A stretch of 64,000 nucleotides of DNA from Erwinia sp. JUb26 (lineage in GTDB: Bacteria; Pseudomonadota; Gammaproteobacteria; Enterobacterales; Enterobacteriaceae): positions 184,712-248,711 of the forward strand of contig NZ_RJVB01000003.1 in NCBI RefSeq assembly GCF_003751505.1, given 5' to 3'. Below are positions 12,105 to 23,493 of the stretch, piece after piece. Made by a program: the position numbers and the translations under genes. The notes beneath the pieces are model-generated. The model did no database searches. It worked only from the letters and a program-made list of their open reading frames with translations, and had not been told where the DNA came from. How positions within the stretch are numbered: position 1 is the stretch's first letter; every line of letters begins with the position of its first letter.

Positions 12105-12716
12105 ATGAAAAAATTTGTGATCTCATGCTGTCTGCTGGCTGCCTTTACTTCTGCCAGTGTGCTGGCAGATGCGTCCAGCGAGCTGAAGCAGCGCCTGGAT
12201 AAGGTAAAAAGCTTCCACGCCACGTTCAGTCAGAAAGTGACCGACGGCAGCGGCGCATCCGTGCAGGACGGTGAAGGTGAAATGTGGGTGCAGCGGCCAA
12301 ACCTGTTTAACTGGCATATGACGGCACCCGATGAGAGCACGCTGATTTCCGATGGCAAAACGCTGTGGTTCTACAATCCGTTTGTTGAACAGGTTAGCGC
12401 GAGCTGGCTGAAAGACGCGACCGGCAACACGCCGTTTATGCTGATTGCCCGTAACCAGGCCAGCGACTGGAAGCAGTATAATATCGCGCAGAAAGGAGAT
12501 AATTTCTCCCTGACGCCGAAATCGATCGATGGCAACCTAAAGCAGTTTGATATCAACGTATCGACTAACGGCACGATTAACCAGTTCAGCGCTGTTGAGC
12601 AGGACGGCCAGCGCAGCAGCTATGCGCTGAAAAGCCAGCAAAACGGCAGCATCTCCGCCGATAAGTTTACGTTTACGCCACCGAAAGGCGTGACCCTGGA
12701 CGATCAGCGTCAGTGA
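12105..12716 (+). CDS. lolA: Outer-membrane lipoprotein carrier LolA
   Basis: Periplasmic chaperone that takes lipoproteins from LolCDE and hands them to LolB. The 203-residue precursor begins with a signal peptide ([21 protein letters not shown], cleavage expected after LA near residue 22) and continues [20 protein letters not shown], the family N-terminus. It follows ftsK by 65 bases and ends eight bases before the rarA start codon, so ftsK-lolA-rarA is probably at least partly cotranscribed, as in E. coli. Confidence 0.97.
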   Translation: MKKFVISCCLLAAFTSASVLADASSELKQRLDKVKSFHATFSQKVTDGSGASVQDGEGEMWVQRPNLFNWHMTAPDESTLISDGKTLWFYNPFVEQVSASWLKDATGNTPFMLIARNQASDWKQYNIAQKGDNFSLTPKSIDGNLKQFDINVSTNGTINQFSAVEQDGQRSSYALKSQQNGSISADKFTFTPPKGVTLDDQRQ

Positions 12717-12723
12717 GGTCCGC

Positions 12724-14067
12724 GTGAGTAACCTGTCCCTCGACTTCTCCCGCAATGAGTTTCAACCGCTGGCCGCGCGAATGCGGCCACGCAACCTGAA
12801 TGAATATATCGGGCAGCAGCACTTGTTGGCGGCGGGGAAACCGCTGCCGCGGGCGATTGAGGCTGGTCACCTTCATTCGATGATTCTGTGGGGGCCGCCG
12901 GGGACGGGGAAAACAACGCTGGCGGAAATCATTGGCCACTACGGGCAGGCGGACGTCGAACGCATTTCCGCCGTCACATCCGGCGTGAAAGAGATACGCG
13001 AAGCCATTGAGCGCGCCAGGCAGAGCCGCAATGCGGGCCGCCGCACTATCCTGTTTGTCGATGAGGTGCATCGCTTCAATAAAAGCCAGCAGGATGCCTT
13101 CCTGCCGCATATTGAGGACGGTACGATCACCTTTATCGGAGCCACCACCGAAAATCCCTCGTTTGAACTCAATTCAGCATTACTTTCGCGCGCGCGCGTC
13201 TATCTGCTGAAATCGCTGACCAGCGAGGATATTGCCACCGTGCTCGACCAGGCGATGAATGACGGTGAACGCGGCTTCGGCAAAGATAATGTCGTTCTGC
13301 CGGACAATACCCGCAATATGATTGCCGAGCTGGTCAACGGCGATGCGCGCCGGGCGTTGAATACGCTGGAAATGATGGCGGATATGGCCGAGGTCAACGC
13401 GGAAGGCAAGCGTGAACTGACGCCGCAGCTGCTTAATGAAGTTTCGGGTGAACGCAGCGCTCGCTTCGACAATAAGGGCGACCGGTTTTACGATTTGATC
13501 TCGGCTTTGCACAAGTCCGTACGCGGTTCCGCGCCTGATGCGGCGCTGTACTGGTATGCCAGAATTATCACCGCAGGTGGCGATCCACTGTATGTTGCGC
13601 GCCGTCTGCTGGCTATCGCTTCTGAAGATGTTGGCAATGCCGACCCGCGCGGAATGCAGGTGGCTATCGCCGCGTGGGATTGCTTTACCCGAGTTGGTCC
13701 GGCAGAAGGTGAGCGTGCGATTGCTCAGGCGATCGTTTATCTCGCCTGCGCGCCCAAGAGTAATGCCGTTTACACAGCCTTCAAAGCGGCGATGCGCGAT
13801 GCGCGTGAAAATCCGGATTACGACGTTCCTGAACACCTGCGCAATGCGCCAACGAAGCTGATGAAGGAAATGGGACTGGGCGCGGAGTACCGTTACGCCC
13901 ATGATGAACCCAACGCCTACGCGGCCGGTGAGGACTATTTCCCACAGCAAATGGCGCAGACCCGCTACTATCAGCCGACATCTCGTGGGCTGGAAGGCAA
14001 AATCGGTGAAAAGCTCGCCTGGCTTGCTACTCAGGATCAAAATAGCCCGACAAAACGCTACCGCTGA
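12724..14067 (+). CDS. rarA: Replication-associated recombination ATPase RarA
   Basis: AAA+ ATPase of the RarA/MgsA/WRNIP1 family, related to clamp loaders, which acts at stalled replication forks. The start is GTG at 12724, seven bases after the lolA stop. The 447 residues (E. coli 447) carry Walker A GPPGTGKT (57-64), Walker [12 protein letters not shown], and the tetramerisation domain beginning near [18 protein letters not shown]. The C-terminal part contains [19 protein letters not shown], conserved in the family. No lesions were seen. Confidence 0.97.
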   Translation: MSNLSLDFSRNEFQPLAARMRPRNLNEYIGQQHLLAAGKPLPRAIEAGHLHSMILWGPPGTGKTTLAEIIGHYGQADVERISAVTSGVKEIREAIERARQSRNAGRRTILFVDEVHRFNKSQQDAFLPHIEDGTITFIGATTENPSFELNSALLSRARVYLLKSLTSEDIATVLDQAMNDGERGFGKDNVVLPDNTRNMIAELVNGDARRALNTLEMMADMAEVNAEGKRELTPQLLNEVSGERSARFDNKGDRFYDLISALHKSVRGSAPDAALYWYARIITAGGDPLYVARRLLAIASEDVGNADPRGMQVAIAAWDCFTRVGPAEGERAIAQAIVYLACAPKSNAVYTAFKAAMRDARENPDYDVPEHLRNAPTKLMKEMGLGAEYRYAHDEPNAYAAGEDYFPQQMAQTRYYQPTSRGLEGKIGEKLAWLATQDQNSPTKRYR

Positions 14068-15456
<1,389 letters not shown>

Positions 15457-15758
15457 TCCCGATCGATATTCATGCTGAAAAAACCGCCTGCGACATCGCG
15501 TTGCAGGCGGTTTTTTTTCATCCTCATCAAGCAAAATTTATTATGGATGTTTTCGTTATCTGCCGCTTAATTTGATGAAAATTCAATGAGATATTTTATG
15601 CGATTGCGCCGGTTTGAATTGCTCTAACTCCTTGTAGATAAAAAAATTAAATCATTTGGCAGCAAATCGTGCTGCGGCTAATTTTTGGTGCTTTTACAAA
15701 CCCGCGCGCGGTGGCATGATGCGCACAAAATCCTTCCTCATTCTGGTTCTTCACTACT
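15457..15758. other. serS-ycaD intergenic region (302 bases)
   Basis: After the serS terminator this stretch is A+T-rich and non-coding up to ycaD. It has a small hairpin, GCAGCA (15659-15664) with TGCTGC (15670-15675). E. coli carries dmsABC and other genes between serS and ycaD; none of these, nor recognisable fragments of them, are seen. No convincing promoter for ycaD could be fixed. Confidence 0.55.
15481..15518 (+). terminator. serS intrinsic terminator
   Basis: AACCGCCTGC (15482-15491) pairs with GCAGGCGGTT (15503-15512) and is followed directly by eight T residues. This is a textbook rho-independent terminator 25 bases after serS. Confidence 0.93.
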
Positions 15759-16916
15759 ATGTCCATCTGGTCGCGTCCTGTAATAGTGCTGCTTTGCGGT
15801 CTGCTGTTGCTGACGATTTCTATCGCCGCGCTGAATACTCTGGTTCCTCTTTGGCTGACGCACGATGCGTTACCGACCTGGCAGATTGGCGTTGTCAGTT
15901 CTTCCTACTATTGCGGCAACCTGCTGGGTACGCTGATCGCAGGCTGGCTGATTAAGCGCCTTGGCTTTAATCACAGCTATTATCTGGCTTCGCTGGTCTT
16001 TGCCCTGGCTACCGTCGCGCTGGGACTGCAAAGCGGTTTCTGGATGTGGACTCTGTGGCGATTTGTAGCTGGCGTGGGCTGTGCGCTGATTTGGGTGATT
16101 GTAGAGAGCGCACTGCTGTGTAACGGCACCTTGCGGAATCGTGGCAGACTGCTGGCGGCCTACATGATCGTTTATTACATCGCGACCGTTGTCGGACAGC
16201 TGATGGTCAGCCGTGTCTCTACCGAGCTGATGCAGGTGCTGCCGTGGGTGAGCGGCCTGATTCTGGCAGCTATCCTGCCGCTGGTATTTACCCGTGTGAC
16301 CGCCAACAATGCAGTAGATGGTGAAGAAGGGGCGTCAGGCCGACTGTGGCCGATGCTACGCCGTCGCAATGCACGCTTAGGCATCAACGGCTGTATTATT
16401 TCCGGTATTGTTCTGGGTTCACTGTATGGTCTGATGCCGCTGTACCTGTCGCATCAGGGGATGAGTGATTCCAGCGTGGGCTACTGGATGGCGCTGCTGG
16501 TCAGCGCCGGTATTATCGGACAGTGGCCGATTGGTCGCCTTGCGGATCGTTATGGGCGTCTGCTGGTGCTGAGAGTGCAGGTTTTCGGCGTGATCCTCGG
16601 TGCACTGGCAATGTTGGGCAACGCGGCAATGGGACCGGCCCTGTTTATTCTTGGTTGCGCTGGTTTCACCCTGTATCCGGTCGCGATGTCCTGGGCCTGC
16701 GAGAAGGTTGCCCACCATGAACTGGTGGCGATGAACCAGGCTTTACTGCTCAGCTATACCGTGGGCAGCCTTGCCGGTCCGACCATGACTTCAATGCTGA
16801 TGCAGAGTTATTCAGACCGGCTGCTGTTTGTGATGATTGCCGCAGTCGCTTTGATTTACCTCGCCATGCTGCTGCGCAAGGCGGACCATCCTGTCAACCC
16901 GGTGGCGCACGCCTGA
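15759..16916 (+). CDS. ycaD: MFS transporter YcaD
   Basis: Predicted inner-membrane transporter of the major facilitator superfamily; its substrate is unknown. The 385 residues (E. coli 382) give about 12 hydrophobic helices. Family landmarks are [20 protein letters not shown] between helices 2 and 3, the repeat [16 protein letters not shown] in the second half, and [20 protein letters not shown]. The similarity is to YcaD over its whole length. It ends 18 bases before a bidirectional terminator shared with pflA. Confidence 0.93.
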   Translation: MSIWSRPVIVLLCGLLLLTISIAALNTLVPLWLTHDALPTWQIGVVSSSYYCGNLLGTLIAGWLIKRLGFNHSYYLASLVFALATVALGLQSGFWMWTLWRFVAGVGCALIWVIVESALLCNGTLRNRGRLLAAYMIVYYIATVVGQLMVSRVSTELMQVLPWVSGLILAAILPLVFTRVTANNAVDGEEGASGRLWPMLRRRNARLGINGCIISGIVLGSLYGLMPLYLSHQGMSDSSVGYWMALLVSAGIIGQWPIGRLADRYGRLLVLRVQVFGVILGALAMLGNAAMGPALFILGCAGFTLYPVAMSWACEKVAHHELVAMNQALLLSYTVGSLAGPTMTSMLMQSYSDRLLFVMIAAVALIYLAMLLRKADHPVNPVAHA

Positions 16917-16933
16917 GAAGAACAGATGTATTA

Positions 16934-16961
16934 AAAAGGGCGACCCGGTGGTCGCCCTTTT
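16934..16961. terminator. Bidirectional terminator between ycaD and pflA
   Basis: AAAAGGGCGACC (16934-16945) and GGTCGCCCTTTT (16950-16961) form a perfect 12-bp stem with a four-base loop and A/T tails on both sides. It can stop ycaD transcription rightward and focA-pflB-pflA transcription leftward. Confidence 0.93.
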
Positions 16962-16969
16962 ACTTTTGC

Positions 16970-17710
16970 TCAGTACATCACTTCGTGGCCGTAGCTTTCC
17001 AGGATCCGTTTGATCCGCTCCATGGTTTCCGCTTTTGGCGGATGTACGCCATCGAGCTTGTATTCTTCGCCCATCGCAACCCACTTATGCTTGCCCAATT
17101 CGTGGTAGGGCAGCATTTCGATTTTTTCTACGTTGCCCATATCGCGGGTAAACTCACCGAGGCGGTGTGCGGAATCATCATCATCCGTGTAGCCGGGCAC
17201 CACCACATAGCGGATCCAGGTACGGATTTTCCGCTTAGCAAGATAGCGGGCAAAATCCAGCGTACGATGATTTGAAACCCCGACCAGCACCTGATGGATA
17301 TCATCATTAATCTGTTTAAGATCGAGCATCACCAGGTCGGTTACGTCCAGCAGTTCATCAATGACCGGGTCGTAACGACGCACGAAGCCGTTGGTATCAA
17401 GGCAGGTATTAATTCCTTCGGCTTTACAGGCGCGGAACCAGTCACGGACGAATTCAGCCTGCAGAATAGCCTCGCCGCCGGAAGCGGTAACGCCACCGCC
17501 GGAAGCATTCATAAAGTGGCGATAGGACACCACGTCCTTCATCAGTTCTTCAACGGTAATCTCTTTACCGCCGTGGGTATCCCAGGTGTCTCTGTTATGG
17601 CAGTAGAGGCAGCGCATCAGGCAGCCCTGGAAGAAGGTGATAAAACGAATGCCGGGACCATCGACGGTTCCGCAGGATTCAAATGAGTGAATACGTCCGA
17701 TTACTGACAT
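16970..17710 (-). CDS. pflA: Pyruvate formate-lyase-activating enzyme
   Basis: Radical SAM enzyme that installs the glycyl radical on PflB under anaerobic conditions. The 246 residues (E. coli 246) have the cluster motif CX3CX2C at Cys30, Cys34 and Cys37 ([13 protein letters not shown]). [16 protein letters not shown] is the GGE glycine-rich SAM segment. It lies 130 bases downstream of pflB and is separated from it by a hairpin that may reduce its expression relative to pflB. Confidence 0.98.
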   Translation of the reverse strand: MSVIGRIHSFESCGTVDGPGIRFITFFQGCLMRCLYCHNRDTWDTHGGKEITVEELMKDVVSYRHFMNASGGGVTASGGEAILQAEFVRDWFRACKAEGINTCLDTNGFVRRYDPVIDELLDVTDLVMLDLKQINDDIHQVLVGVSNHRTLDFARYLAKRKIRTWIRYVVVPGYTDDDDSAHRLGEFTRDMGNVEKIEMLPYHELGKHKWVAMGEEYKLDGVHPPKAETMERIKRILESYGHEVMY

Positions 17711-17814
17711 TGCGATGAATTCTCCACGTTGACGCAGTCTTGAGCCGCGTTAAGTCTGTTTTGACAGTGCCCTGCAAGAAGCAAACAGGCCACTGGCGAA
17801 ACTGACTTCTGACT

Positions 17815-17834
17815 GCAGCCCCCGAAGGGGCTGC
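17815..17834 (-). terminator. pflB-pflA hairpin (attenuator)
   Basis: GCAGCCCC (17815-17822) pairs with GGGGCTGC (17827-17834). On the transcribed minus strand the loop is a stable UUCG tetraloop. It lies just after the pflB stop and has no T run, so partial termination or protection of the pflB mRNA 3' end is more likely than full termination. Confidence 0.7.
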
Positions 17835-17840
17835 GGGGTG

Positions 17841-20123
17841 TTACATGGTTTGCGTGAAGGTACGGGTGATCACGTCCTGCTGCTGCTCTTTAGTCAGCGA
17901 GTTAAAGCGCACGGCATAACCAGAAACGCGGATGGTCAGCTGCGGATATTTTTCCGGATCTTCCATTGCTTCCAGCAGCATCTCACGGTTCATCACGTTG
18001 ACGTTAAGGTGCTGACCGCCTTCGATGCTGGCTTCGTGGTGGAAGTAGCCATCCATCAGGCCTGCAAGGTTGGTTTTACGCACATCGTCGTTTTTACCCA
18101 GCGCGTTTGGCACGATGGAGAAGGTATAGGAAATACCATCTTTAGCGTAGGCAAACGGCAGTTTGGCAACGGAGGTCAGTGAAGCCACGGCGCCTTTCTG
18201 GTCACGGCCATGCATTGGGTTAGCGCCCGGTCCAAACGGTGCGCCAGCGCGACGTCCGTCCGGCGTATTACCGGTTTTCTTACCATACACGACGTTAGAG
18301 GTGATGGTCAGCACCGACTGGGTTGGTACGGCGTTGCGGTAGGTGTGCAGTTTCTGAATTTTCTTCATGAAACGTTCAACCAGGTCGCAGGCAATATCAT
18401 CAACGCGGGAATCATTGTTACCGAACTGTGGATACTCACCTTCAATTTTAAAGTCTACGGCCAGGCCGTCTTCATCACGAATGGTGGACACTTTGGCATA
18501 TTTAATCGCCGAGAGTGAGTCAGCGGCAACGGACAGACCGGCGATACCACATGCCATGGTGCGATACACATCGCGATCGTGCAGCGCCATCAGCGAGGCT
18601 TCATAGCTGTATTTGTCATGCATATAGTGGATGACGTTCAGCGCGGTAACGTACTGTTTTGCCAGCCAGTCCATGAAGTGATCCATACGCGCCATCACTT
18701 TTTCGTAGTCCAGCACCTCATCCATCATCGGTGCTTCTTTCGGACCTACCTGCATTTTCAATTTTTCATCCACACCGCCGTTAATCGCGTACAGCATGGT
18801 TTTCGCCAGGTTAGCGCGGGCGCCGAAGAACTGCATCTGTTTGCCCACGATCATTGGGCTAACGCAGCAGGCGATAGCGTAGTCATCGTTGTTAAAATCA
18901 GGACGCATCAGATCGTCATTCTCATACTGCAGAGAAGAGGTATCGATCGACACTTTCGCGGCGAATTTTTTGAAGTTCAGCGGAAGTTTTTCTGACCACA
19001 GAATGGTCATGTTCGGCTCGGGTGATGGGCCCATGGTGTAAAGCGTGTTCAGGAAGCGGAAGGTATTTTTAGTCACCAGAGTACGGCCATCAACGCCCAT
19101 ACCGGCCAGTGATTCCGTTGCCCAGATTGGGTCACCGGAGAACAGCTCATCGTATTCCGGGGTACGTAGGAAGCGAACCATACGCAGTTTCATCACCAGA
19201 TGGTCAATCAGCTCCTGCGCTTCTTCTTCGGTGATTTTACCGGCTTTCAGATCGCGATTAATGTAGATATCCAGGAAGGTCGACACGCGACCGAAGGACA
19301 TCGCTGCACCGTTCTGTGATTTCACCGCAGCAAGGTAACCAAAGTAGGTCCATTGTACGGCTTCCTGAGCGGTGGTTGCCGGACCGGAGATATCAAAGCC
19401 GTGCTTGGCCGCCATCTCTTTAATCTGCTTCAGCGCATGGTGCTGGTCAGCAATCTCTTCGCGCAGACGGATAGTGGCTTCCAGGTTGACGCCATTTTCC
19501 ATGTCGCTCTGCAGAGAGGTGAACTGAGCAAATTTGTCTTTCATCAGGCCATCAATACCGTACAGCGCAACGCGACGGTAGTCACCGATGATACGACCAC
19601 GGCCGTAGGCATCCGGCAGGCCGGTCAGCACGCCTGACTTACGGCAGCGCAGAATATCCGGGGTGTACACATCAAACACGCCCTGGTTGTGGGTTTTACG
19701 GTATTCGGTAAAGATTTTTTTCAGTGAAGGATCAAGCTCACGACCGTAAACTTTACAGGATCCTTCCACCATTTTGATGCCGCCGAACGGGATCAGCGCA
19801 CGTTTTAATGGCGCTTCAGTTTGCAGACCAACGATTTTTTCCAGGTCTTTTTCGATGTAGCCAGCATCGTGTGAGGTAATGGTTGCGGCCAGGTCGGTAT
19901 CAAAATCAACCGGCGCATGGGTTTTGTTTTCCAGCTTGATGCCTTCCATGACCTTATCCCACAGGGTGGTGGTCGCCTGAGTCGCACCGGCCAGGAATGA
20001 CTCGTCGCCTTCATAAGGAGTGTAGTTTTTCTGGATGAAGTCGCGAACGTTAACACTGTTCTGCCATTCACCTGCTGCAAAACCTTCCCAGGCTGTTGCC
20101 ATGTTTTTATTTAGCTCGGTCAT
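17841..20123 (-). CDS. pflB: Formate acetyltransferase (pyruvate formate-lyase)
   Basis: Glycyl-radical enzyme that turns pyruvate plus CoA into acetyl-CoA and formate during fermentation. The 760 residues equal the E. coli length. The catalytic pair Cys418-Cys419 is seen in [13 protein letters not shown], and the radical-bearing glycine in RVSGYAVRF near residue 734. The gene lies 90 bases after focA and shares its promoter. PflA, encoded downstream, activates it, and FocA passes out its product formate. Confidence 0.98.
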   Translation of the reverse strand: MTELNKNMATAWEGFAAGEWQNSVNVRDFIQKNYTPYEGDESFLAGATQATTTLWDKVMEGIKLENKTHAPVDFDTDLAATITSHDAGYIEKDLEKIVGLQTEAPLKRALIPFGGIKMVEGSCKVYGRELDPSLKKIFTEYRKTHNQGVFDVYTPDILRCRKSGVLTGLPDAYGRGRIIGDYRRVALYGIDGLMKDKFAQFTSLQSDMENGVNLEATIRLREEIADQHHALKQIKEMAAKHGFDISGPATTAQEAVQWTYFGYLAAVKSQNGAAMSFGRVSTFLDIYINRDLKAGKITEEEAQELIDHLVMKLRMVRFLRTPEYDELFSGDPIWATESLAGMGVDGRTLVTKNTFRFLNTLYTMGPSPEPNMTILWSEKLPLNFKKFAAKVSIDTSSLQYENDDLMRPDFNNDDYAIACCVSPMIVGKQMQFFGARANLAKTMLYAINGGVDEKLKMQVGPKEAPMMDEVLDYEKVMARMDHFMDWLAKQYVTALNVIHYMHDKYSYEASLMALHDRDVYRTMACGIAGLSVAADSLSAIKYAKVSTIRDEDGLAVDFKIEGEYPQFGNNDSRVDDIACDLVERFMKKIQKLHTYRNAVPTQSVLTITSNVVYGKKTGNTPDGRRAGAPFGPGANPMHGRDQKGAVASLTSVAKLPFAYAKDGISYTFSIVPNALGKNDDVRKTNLAGLMDGYFHHEASIEGGQHLNVNVMNREMLLEAMEDPEKYPQLTIRVSGYAVRFNSLTKEQQQDVITRTFTQTM

Positions 20124-20213
20124 GTGATACCTACCTTTATAACGTGAAGTTCGTTGTACGTTACCGTCAGGCGATGAGCTGCCTGCGGCTGTATAAGATT
20201 CTGTTACAGAGAC

Positions 20214-21071
20214 TCAGTGGTGATCGCCGTCGCGTAGATAGATCACCCAGTACGTTAACCCAACCAGCAAGCCGCCGCCGATGATGTTGCCAAGGGTCAC
20301 GGGGATCAGGTTGTCAGTAACAAAGTTGCTGACGGTCAGGTGCGAAAACTGTTGGGCTGTTGCCCCAGTTGCCTGCCAGAATTCCGGCGAAGCGAAATCT
20401 TTGATGACAATCGCCATTGGGATAAGAAACATATTGGCGATGCTGTGCTCGAAGCCGCTGGCCACAAACATGGCAACCGGCAGAACCATGGCAAACATTT
20501 TATCCAGCAGGCTGCGGCCGGAGTAACTCATCCATACCGCCATGCACACCATTAGGTTGGCCAGAATGCCCAGGCATACGGCTTCAATAAAGGTATGGTG
20601 CATTTTATGGTCGGCGGTCTGCAGGACGTTTAATCCCCAGGCACCGTTTGCGGTCATGTACTGTCCCGCGAACCAGATCAGAGCGACGAAGAAAATGGCA
20701 CCAATAAAATTGCCAACGTAAACGTTAATCCAGTTACGCGCCAGTTGAGTCCAGGTGATTCTGCCGCTGGCTTTCGCCACAACGGTAAGCACGGTCGAGG
20801 TGAACAGGTCGGCGCCGCAAACCACAACTAGCATTAAGCCGAGTGAGAAACAGATACCCCCAACCAGTTTTGCCAGCCCCCAGGGGATCGTGCCGGTACC
20901 GGTGGTGGCCGTAATGTAGAAGGCGAAGGCGATAGAGATAAATACGCCTGCGTTAATTGCCAGAAAGAAGGTAGTGAAAGGGTGTTTCGTTGCTTTGTAG
21001 ACGCCAGCGTCTTCAGCAACTTTGGCCATTTCAGCAGGTAATAATAGATCAAAGAGGTTGCCAGCTTTCAC
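20214..21071 (-). CDS. focA: Formate channel FocA
   Basis: Pentameric inner-membrane channel of the formate/nitrite transporter family that moves formate in both directions. I chose the GTG start at 21071 (reading VKAGNLFDLLLP), which has GGAG nine bases upstream and gives 285 residues, the E. coli length. An in-frame TTG at 21086 would add five residues and has no ribosome binding site. Six membrane helices are visible, with the pore-loop signature FGxxH-like segment ASGFEHSIANMF. It is the first gene of focA-pflB-pflA, with an FNR-type promoter. Confidence 0.95.
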   Translation of the reverse strand: MKAGNLFDLLLPAEMAKVAEDAGVYKATKHPFTTFFLAINAGVFISIAFAFYITATTGTGTIPWGLAKLVGGICFSLGLMLVVVCGADLFTSTVLTVVAKASGRITWTQLARNWINVYVGNFIGAIFFVALIWFAGQYMTANGAWGLNVLQTADHKMHHTFIEAVCLGILANLMVCMAVWMSYSGRSLLDKMFAMVLPVAMFVASGFEHSIANMFLIPMAIVIKDFASPEFWQATGATAQQFSHLTVSNFVTDNLIPVTLGNIIGGGLLVGLTYWVIYLRDGDHH

Positions 21072-21097
21072 ACTAACGTTCTCCAATAATTAGTCAG

Positions 21098-21146
21098 CAA
21101 GGAAAGTTTAACAAACGAGTATAGAAGGGAATTTGATATGGATCAT
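21098..21146 (-). promoter_or_regulatory. FNR-dependent focA-pflB promoter
   Basis: TTGAT-ATGG-ATCAT (21133-21146) matches nine of the ten defined bases of the FNR box (TTGAT-N4-ATCAA). On the minus strand a -10-like TAAACT occupies 21105-21110, which predicts a start near 21098. The box centre then falls at -41.5, the class II FNR activation position. The promoter would give a leader of about 26 bases before the GTG. E. coli focA-pfl is FNR- and ArcA-activated, in agreement. Confidence 0.78.
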
Positions 21147-21197
21147 AGTGGCCTGGTAATTCAGCCATTGAGATCGTGAGGGAATGGTGTTTTTTAA

Positions 21198-21218
21198 GTT
21201 ATCTAATTGATAGATAAC
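21198..21218. repeat. Palindrome upstream of the focA promoter
   Basis: GTTATCTA (21198-21205) and TAGATAAC (21211-21218) form a perfect 8-bp inverted repeat with a five-base spacer. Its centre lies about 110 bases upstream of the predicted focA start, in very A+T-rich DNA. This looks like a dimeric regulator site, but I cannot assign the protein; ArcA sites are direct repeats and do not match well. Confidence 0.5.
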
Positions 21219-21321
21219 CAATAAAACTTTTTTAAAATTTAAAAAAATAATTTAATTTTGATTTTTCAGCGTCACTGAAAGGTAAAGAAACGACGGTAAT
21301 TAATTCTGAATTGTGAAAAAT

Positions 21322-21352
21322 AAAAGGTAACAGCTATTAACTGTTACCTTTT
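21322..21352 (-). terminator. ycaO terminator
   Basis: AAAAGGTAACAG (21322-21333) and CTGTTACCTTTT (21341-21352) form a 12-bp stem with a seven-base loop. On the minus strand it is followed by T-rich sequence, so it ends ycaO transcription and keeps it apart from focA. T residues on the other side make it potentially bidirectional. Confidence 0.88.
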
Positions 21353-21426
21353 TTTAACTTATCACCTGCGGTACATTTTCGGGAAAAAATAATCCGCATC
21401 TGACGCTATTTGGCTTCGCTTGAGAT

Positions 21427-23184
21427 TTATTTCCAGTAGCGGCGTTTTGCCGCCTGTAATTTCTCATAAGCCGCCAGCAGAGACTGATGTGCCGGAAATG
21501 CCAGCAGGTCGCTGTCCACATTTTGCAGACCGTAGAATGGCGCTTCCCCGCTAATGGCAGCTGAAGCGTTATCTACCGCTTCCTGGCCGTACATACGTAC
21601 GAATGCCGTATGGTACTGTAGTGGGTCACGCTCATCTTCCTGGCTCAGCAGCAGCAGAGTCTGCAGGCAGCGGTAGTAGTTCGCTCGCGCCGGGCTGAAG
21701 ATTGACTGATTAAACTCCATCGTCCATTCGGTCCAGATCAGCGCCTGATCGAGGTCACCACCAGCCAGGGCCAGCATCGCCTTCAGTTCACCGATACGCA
21801 GCGTGTACCAGCCGTTATCTTTGCCGGTCGCCAGACCCAGCAGCTCACGGACGCGGGTGAAGTCGTCATGGCCATCTTCATCCAGTTGTTCCAGCAGCGC
21901 CAGGTAGTCTTCTTTTTCCCAACTGCTGTCAGGCAGGTTGAGCAGGGTATCGCGCAGGTAGGCACCCATGCTGTTGTTAGCCAGCAGCAGATCTTCCGCA
22001 GGATAGATATCTGACATACCCGGCACAATGATACGGCAGGCGTAAACATCAAGATGTTGATAGTCGGCGATGTAAACTTCCTGGCCTTCCGCATCGAAGA
22101 TTGCCATCAGCGTGGCGAACTCTTCTTCCGTTGTACCTTTGAAGCTCCAGTCAGCAAACGAATAGTCGGCGTCGTCTTTGAACAGGTCCCAGGAGATCAG
22201 ACCGCTCGAATCGATAAAGTGGGTTTCAAGGTTAGCGTGCTCGGCAACTTCTTCATCGTCAAAGGTTGGCGGCGTGAAGACATCCAGATCCTTCAGTCCG
22301 CGGCCCTGCAGCAGTTCGGTCACGGTACGTTCCAGCGCCACGCCGAAATCAGGATGCGCGCCGAAGGAAGCGAAGCAGGTTCCGTTTTCAGGGTTAAACA
22401 GCACCACGCAGATCACCGGGTATTTTCCACCCAGGGATGCATCGTAGGAGAAGATTGGGAAGCCCTCGGCTTCAAGACGATCGATGGCTTCAACCACGCC
22501 AGGGTAGCGGTTCAGCACATCCTGTGGAATCGCCGGCAGGCTGATGGATTCAGCAATAATGCGATTCTTAATATAGCGCTCAAAGACTTCAGACAGACCC
22601 TGTACGCGGGCCTCGTTAGCCGTGTTGCCCGCTGACATGCCGTTGGATACGTAAAGGTTGCCGATGATGTTCATCGGAATGTACACCGTCTGCTGGTCTG
22701 ACTGACGTGTGAACGGCAGGCCAACAATCCCGCGCTCGGCATTACCGGACTGCAGGTCGATCAGATCGCCAGCGCTGAGCTCGTTTTCCGGATCGTAGAA
22801 TTTACGCAGGCGTGCATCAAGAATACCCTCCGGCAGCTGGTCATCTTCAGGCAGCGGGAACCACTTTTCATTAGGATAGTGAACGAAATCGCCATTGGCG
22901 ATCTGCTTGCCCAGCCAGAAGTCGGCAAAGAAATAGTTGGTAGAAAGGCGTTCGAAGTATTCACCCAGCGCGGAAGCCAGCGCCGCTTTTTTGCTGGCGC
23001 CTTTACCGTTGGTGAAGCACAGTGGGCAGTCGCGATCGCGAATATGCACTGACCAGACATTGGGAACCGGATTCAGCCAGGATGCTTCTTCAATATTGAA
23101 GCCCAGATCCTGTAATTTTTGCTGAAAGCGCGCGATGGAATCTTCCAACGCGGCGTCTTTGCCTGGAATATAAGTTTGAGTCAT
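21427..23184 (-). CDS. ycaO: YcaO, ribosomal protein S12 methylthiolation factor / YcaO cyclodehydratase family
   Basis: Founding member of the YcaO superfamily. In E. coli it contributes to beta-methylthiolation of ribosomal protein S12 together with RimO. I chose ATG at 23184 (MTQTYIPGKDAALED), giving 585 residues (E. coli 586). Domain signs are SALGEYFERLSTNYFFADFW near residue 70, the conserved GLSEVFERYIKNRIIAESI segment near residue 195, and a C-terminal TPR-like region (about 430-580). No precursor peptide, E1-like partner or dehydrogenase gene is next to it, so a RiPP role is not suggested. It is divergent from serC. Confidence 0.93.
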   Translation of the reverse strand: MTQTYIPGKDAALEDSIARFQQKLQDLGFNIEEASWLNPVPNVWSVHIRDRDCPLCFTNGKGASKKAALASALGEYFERLSTNYFFADFWLGKQIANGDFVHYPNEKWFPLPEDDQLPEGILDARLRKFYDPENELSAGDLIDLQSGNAERGIVGLPFTRQSDQQTVYIPMNIIGNLYVSNGMSAGNTANEARVQGLSEVFERYIKNRIIAESISLPAIPQDVLNRYPGVVEAIDRLEAEGFPIFSYDASLGGKYPVICVVLFNPENGTCFASFGAHPDFGVALERTVTELLQGRGLKDLDVFTPPTFDDEEVAEHANLETHFIDSSGLISWDLFKDDADYSFADWSFKGTTEEEFATLMAIFDAEGQEVYIADYQHLDVYACRIIVPGMSDIYPAEDLLLANNSMGAYLRDTLLNLPDSSWEKEDYLALLEQLDEDGHDDFTRVRELLGLATGKDNGWYTLRIGELKAMLALAGGDLDQALIWTEWTMEFNQSIFSPARANYYRCLQTLLLLSQEDERDPLQYHTAFVRMYGQEAVDNASAAISGEAPFYGLQNVDSDLLAFPAHQSLLAAYEKLQAAKRRYWK

Positions 23185-23493
23185 TTTGCCCACTCGTTAT
23201 GGATTGTGCGGAAAGCGCGCAATGATACGGGTTTTCCGCTGGAATCGCCATCCGGCAACCAAAAATTCATCTGCTGAAGAATGCCATATTCCGCCGAAAC
23301 AGTAACAGAGGTGTTTCCTGTGCTGTAAAATGCCTCACAAAATATCGTGTGCTGTTTCATTTCCCCTACAAGCTGTTGCGGGCGCGGCCTGAAAACTGGT
23401 CGGTTGACCGGATAAATCATTGCAGCATCGGGGAGGCAATGATAAAACCGATAAAGGAATCAAAACCGATTGATCTGAAAGTGGTGAGGGGAA
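23185..23493. other. ycaO-serC divergent promoter region (309 bases)
   Basis: Non-coding region from which ycaO reads left and serC reads right. E. coli has a further gene, ycaP, near here; none is present. An inverted repeat near serC is listed separately. Lrp and CRP control serC in E. coli, but I could not identify clear sites for either by eye. Confidence 0.55.
23416..23443 (+). other. Inverted repeat in the serC leader
   Basis: ATCATTGC (23416-23423) is the exact reverse complement of GCAATGAT (23436-23443), with a 12-base spacer. It ends 50 bases before the serC start codon, so it could be an mRNA hairpin or an operator. No role is assigned. Confidence 0.45.

Larger units (their letters stand above)
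21072..21426. other. focA-ycaO intergenic region (355 bases)
   Basis: Non-coding DNA between two leftward genes. It contains the FNR promoter, the palindrome at 21198-21218, a run of A/T-rich sequence (about 21215-21320) of the type that favours bending or IHF/H-NS contact, and the ycaO terminator. No open frame of interest was found. Confidence 0.65.

Noticed and set aside
15572-15585. TTGATGAAAATTCA, an FNR-like sequence in the serS-ycaD gap, possibly left from a lost dmsABC promoter
   Set aside because: The right half-site has at least two mismatches (ATTCA for ATCAA), there is no paired -10 at the right distance, and such A+T-rich near-matches are common by chance.
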